Positions 5,565 through 6,316 of a DNA stretch of 6,316 nucleotides are shown in pieces. The DNA lies in NCBI GenBank assembly GCA_023410155.1, contig JAEYQF010000041.1, positions 1 through 6,316 on the forward strand. Reading direction: 5' to 3'. Numbering within the stretch: position 1 is the stretch's first letter; each line of letters begins with the position of its first letter. A program made the translations under genes and the position numbers. The notes beneath the pieces were generated by a model that did not search any database, was not told the origin of the DNA, and saw only the letters and a program-made list of their open reading frames with translations. The stretch is from Verrucomicrobiota bacterium. GTDB taxonomy: Bacteria > Verrucomicrobiota > Verrucomicrobiia > Opitutales > Opitutaceae.

Positions 5565-6316
5565 ATGAAAGTGCTTCGGGCCAAGAGCGCAGGTTTCTGT
5601 TGGGGCGTGGAACGCGCGATCGACATCGCACGCGATTATGCCGGCAAGGGGCATCACCCGGTCTACACCGACGGTCCCCTGATCCATAATCGCCAGATGA
5701 TGGAGAAACTCTCCGCGGAGGGAATCCGCGAAGTCGGCGATTACCAGAGCAAGGCCGAACTCGCCGTCGCGCCCGCCGCCGCCGGCGAAAACCCGGTGAT
5801 GGTCGTGCGCGCCCACGGCATCTCGCCGGAGCGTCGCAGCTACCTCAAGAACCTTGGCATGGAGTTCAAGGACGCCACCTGCCCCGACGTCGGCATCATC
5901 GCGGGCAAGATCCGGCTGTATGCACGAAAAGGATACTCCACGATCATCTTCGGCGACAAAAACCATCCCGAGGCGATTGGCCTGATGGGCTACACCGAAG
6001 GCCGCGGCCATTGCATCACGAGCAAGGAAGAGATCGACGCGCTGCCCCCGATGGAGCGAGTGTGCATGGTTTCCCAATCGACGATGTTCATGCACGAGTT
6101 CGCCGAGCTCTCGGCCTATGCGCGGACGAAGTTTCAGGAAGTGCTCGTCTTCGACACCATTTGCCAGGCCACGAAGGATCGCCAGACCGACGTCGTCTCG
6201 CTCGCCCAACAAGGCGCGCAGGCGATCGTCGTCATCGGCGGGCACCACTCGGCGAACACTGTGAAGCTCGCTTCACTCGCCCGCCTGCAGAACCTGCCGA
6301 CGTATCACATCGAGAC
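5565..6316 (+). CDS. ispH: 4-hydroxy-3-methylbut-2-enyl diphosphate reductase IspH (LytB), 3' end outside window
   Basis: IspH is the last enzyme of the MEP pathway. It reduces HMBPP to IPP and DMAPP with an oxygen-sensitive iron-sulfur cluster in the cytoplasm. 250 codons are visible of about 310-400 expected. The three cluster cysteines are present: C12 in AGFCWGVERAI, C106 in ATCPDVG and C200 in DTICQATKDRQ. Substrate-binding residues also match the family: H41 in GPLIHN, H84 in RAHG, H134 and E136 in NHPEAIG, the SQST motif at 170-173, and S229/N231 in HHSANT. ATG 5565 is chosen because the conserved N-terminus (KVLRAKSAGFCWGVERA) starts there. It lies 37 bases after the kinase stop, on the same strand, so co-transcription is possible. 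The product feeds the isoprenoid chain of menaquinone, undecaprenyl phosphate and other terpenoids. No damage is visible. Confidence 0.97.
   Translation, partial: MKVLRAKSAGFCWGVERAIDIARDYAGKGHHPVYTDGPLIHNRQMMEKLSAEGIREVGDYQSKAELAVAPAAAGENPVMVVRAHGISPERRSYLKNLGMEFKDATCPDVGIIAGKIRLYARKGYSTIIFGDKNHPEAIGLMGYTEGRGHCITSKEEIDALPPMERVCMVSQSTMFMHEFAELSAYARTKFQEVLVFDTICQATKDRQTDVVSLAQQGAQAIVVIGGHHSANTVKLASLARLQNLPTYHIE

Noticed and set aside
5484..6248. Minus-strand open frame of 254 codons
   Set aside because: It lies opposite ispH, whose cluster cysteines and substrate motifs are intact.
1..6316. CRISPR arrays, tRNA or rRNA genes, insertion sequences, phage genes or defence systems
   Set aside because: I read both strands and found no spaced repeats, no RNA gene folds and no transposase or nuclease motifs; nearly all of the window is occupied by housekeeping-type genes.

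Overview
The window comes from a high-GC bacterial chromosome and holds six protein genes in two divergent blocks. My best guess at the source is Verrucomicrobiota, probably near Opitutaceae. That guess rests on three things: menaquinone genes, a DUF1573 protein fused to a c-type cytochrome module, and a compact methionyl-tRNA synthetase without zinc cysteines. It is an inference from protein style, not a database match.

Minus-strand block (4422 down to 1): metG (methionyl-tRNA synthetase), an 87-base gap with overlapping inverted repeats, menF (isochorismate synthase), a secreted DUF1573/dihaem cytochrome c protein, and menD (SEPHCHC synthase, cut by the left edge). MenF turns chorismate into isochorismate, and MenD adds 2-oxoglutarate to isochorismate. 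These are the first two committed steps of classical (o-succinylbenzoate) menaquinone synthesis. The cytochrome gene between them overlaps menF by four bases (ATGA), and menD starts at or within a few bases of its stop. The three genes therefore look like one translationally coupled unit linking quinone supply to an exported electron-transfer protein.

Plus-strand block (4511 to 6316): a two-membrane-segment histidine kinase of the NarX/DesK type (HisKA_3 plus HATPase) with no response regulator in view, then ispH (HMBPP reductase), cut by the right edge. IspH makes IPP and DMAPP, the building blocks of the menaquinone side chain. Four of the six genes thus touch quinone chemistry, isoprenoid supply or electron transfer, though ispH also serves other needs.

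The only non-coding stretches are 2767-2853 (87 bases), 4423-4510 (88 bases, divergent) and 5528-5564 (37 bases). I see no tRNA, rRNA, CRISPR array, insertion sequence or phage gene. Many long open frames lie antisense to the real genes, which is expected at this GC content. I found no clear undescribed system. The best leads are the cytochrome embedded between menF and menD, and the hairpins in front of menF and ispH.
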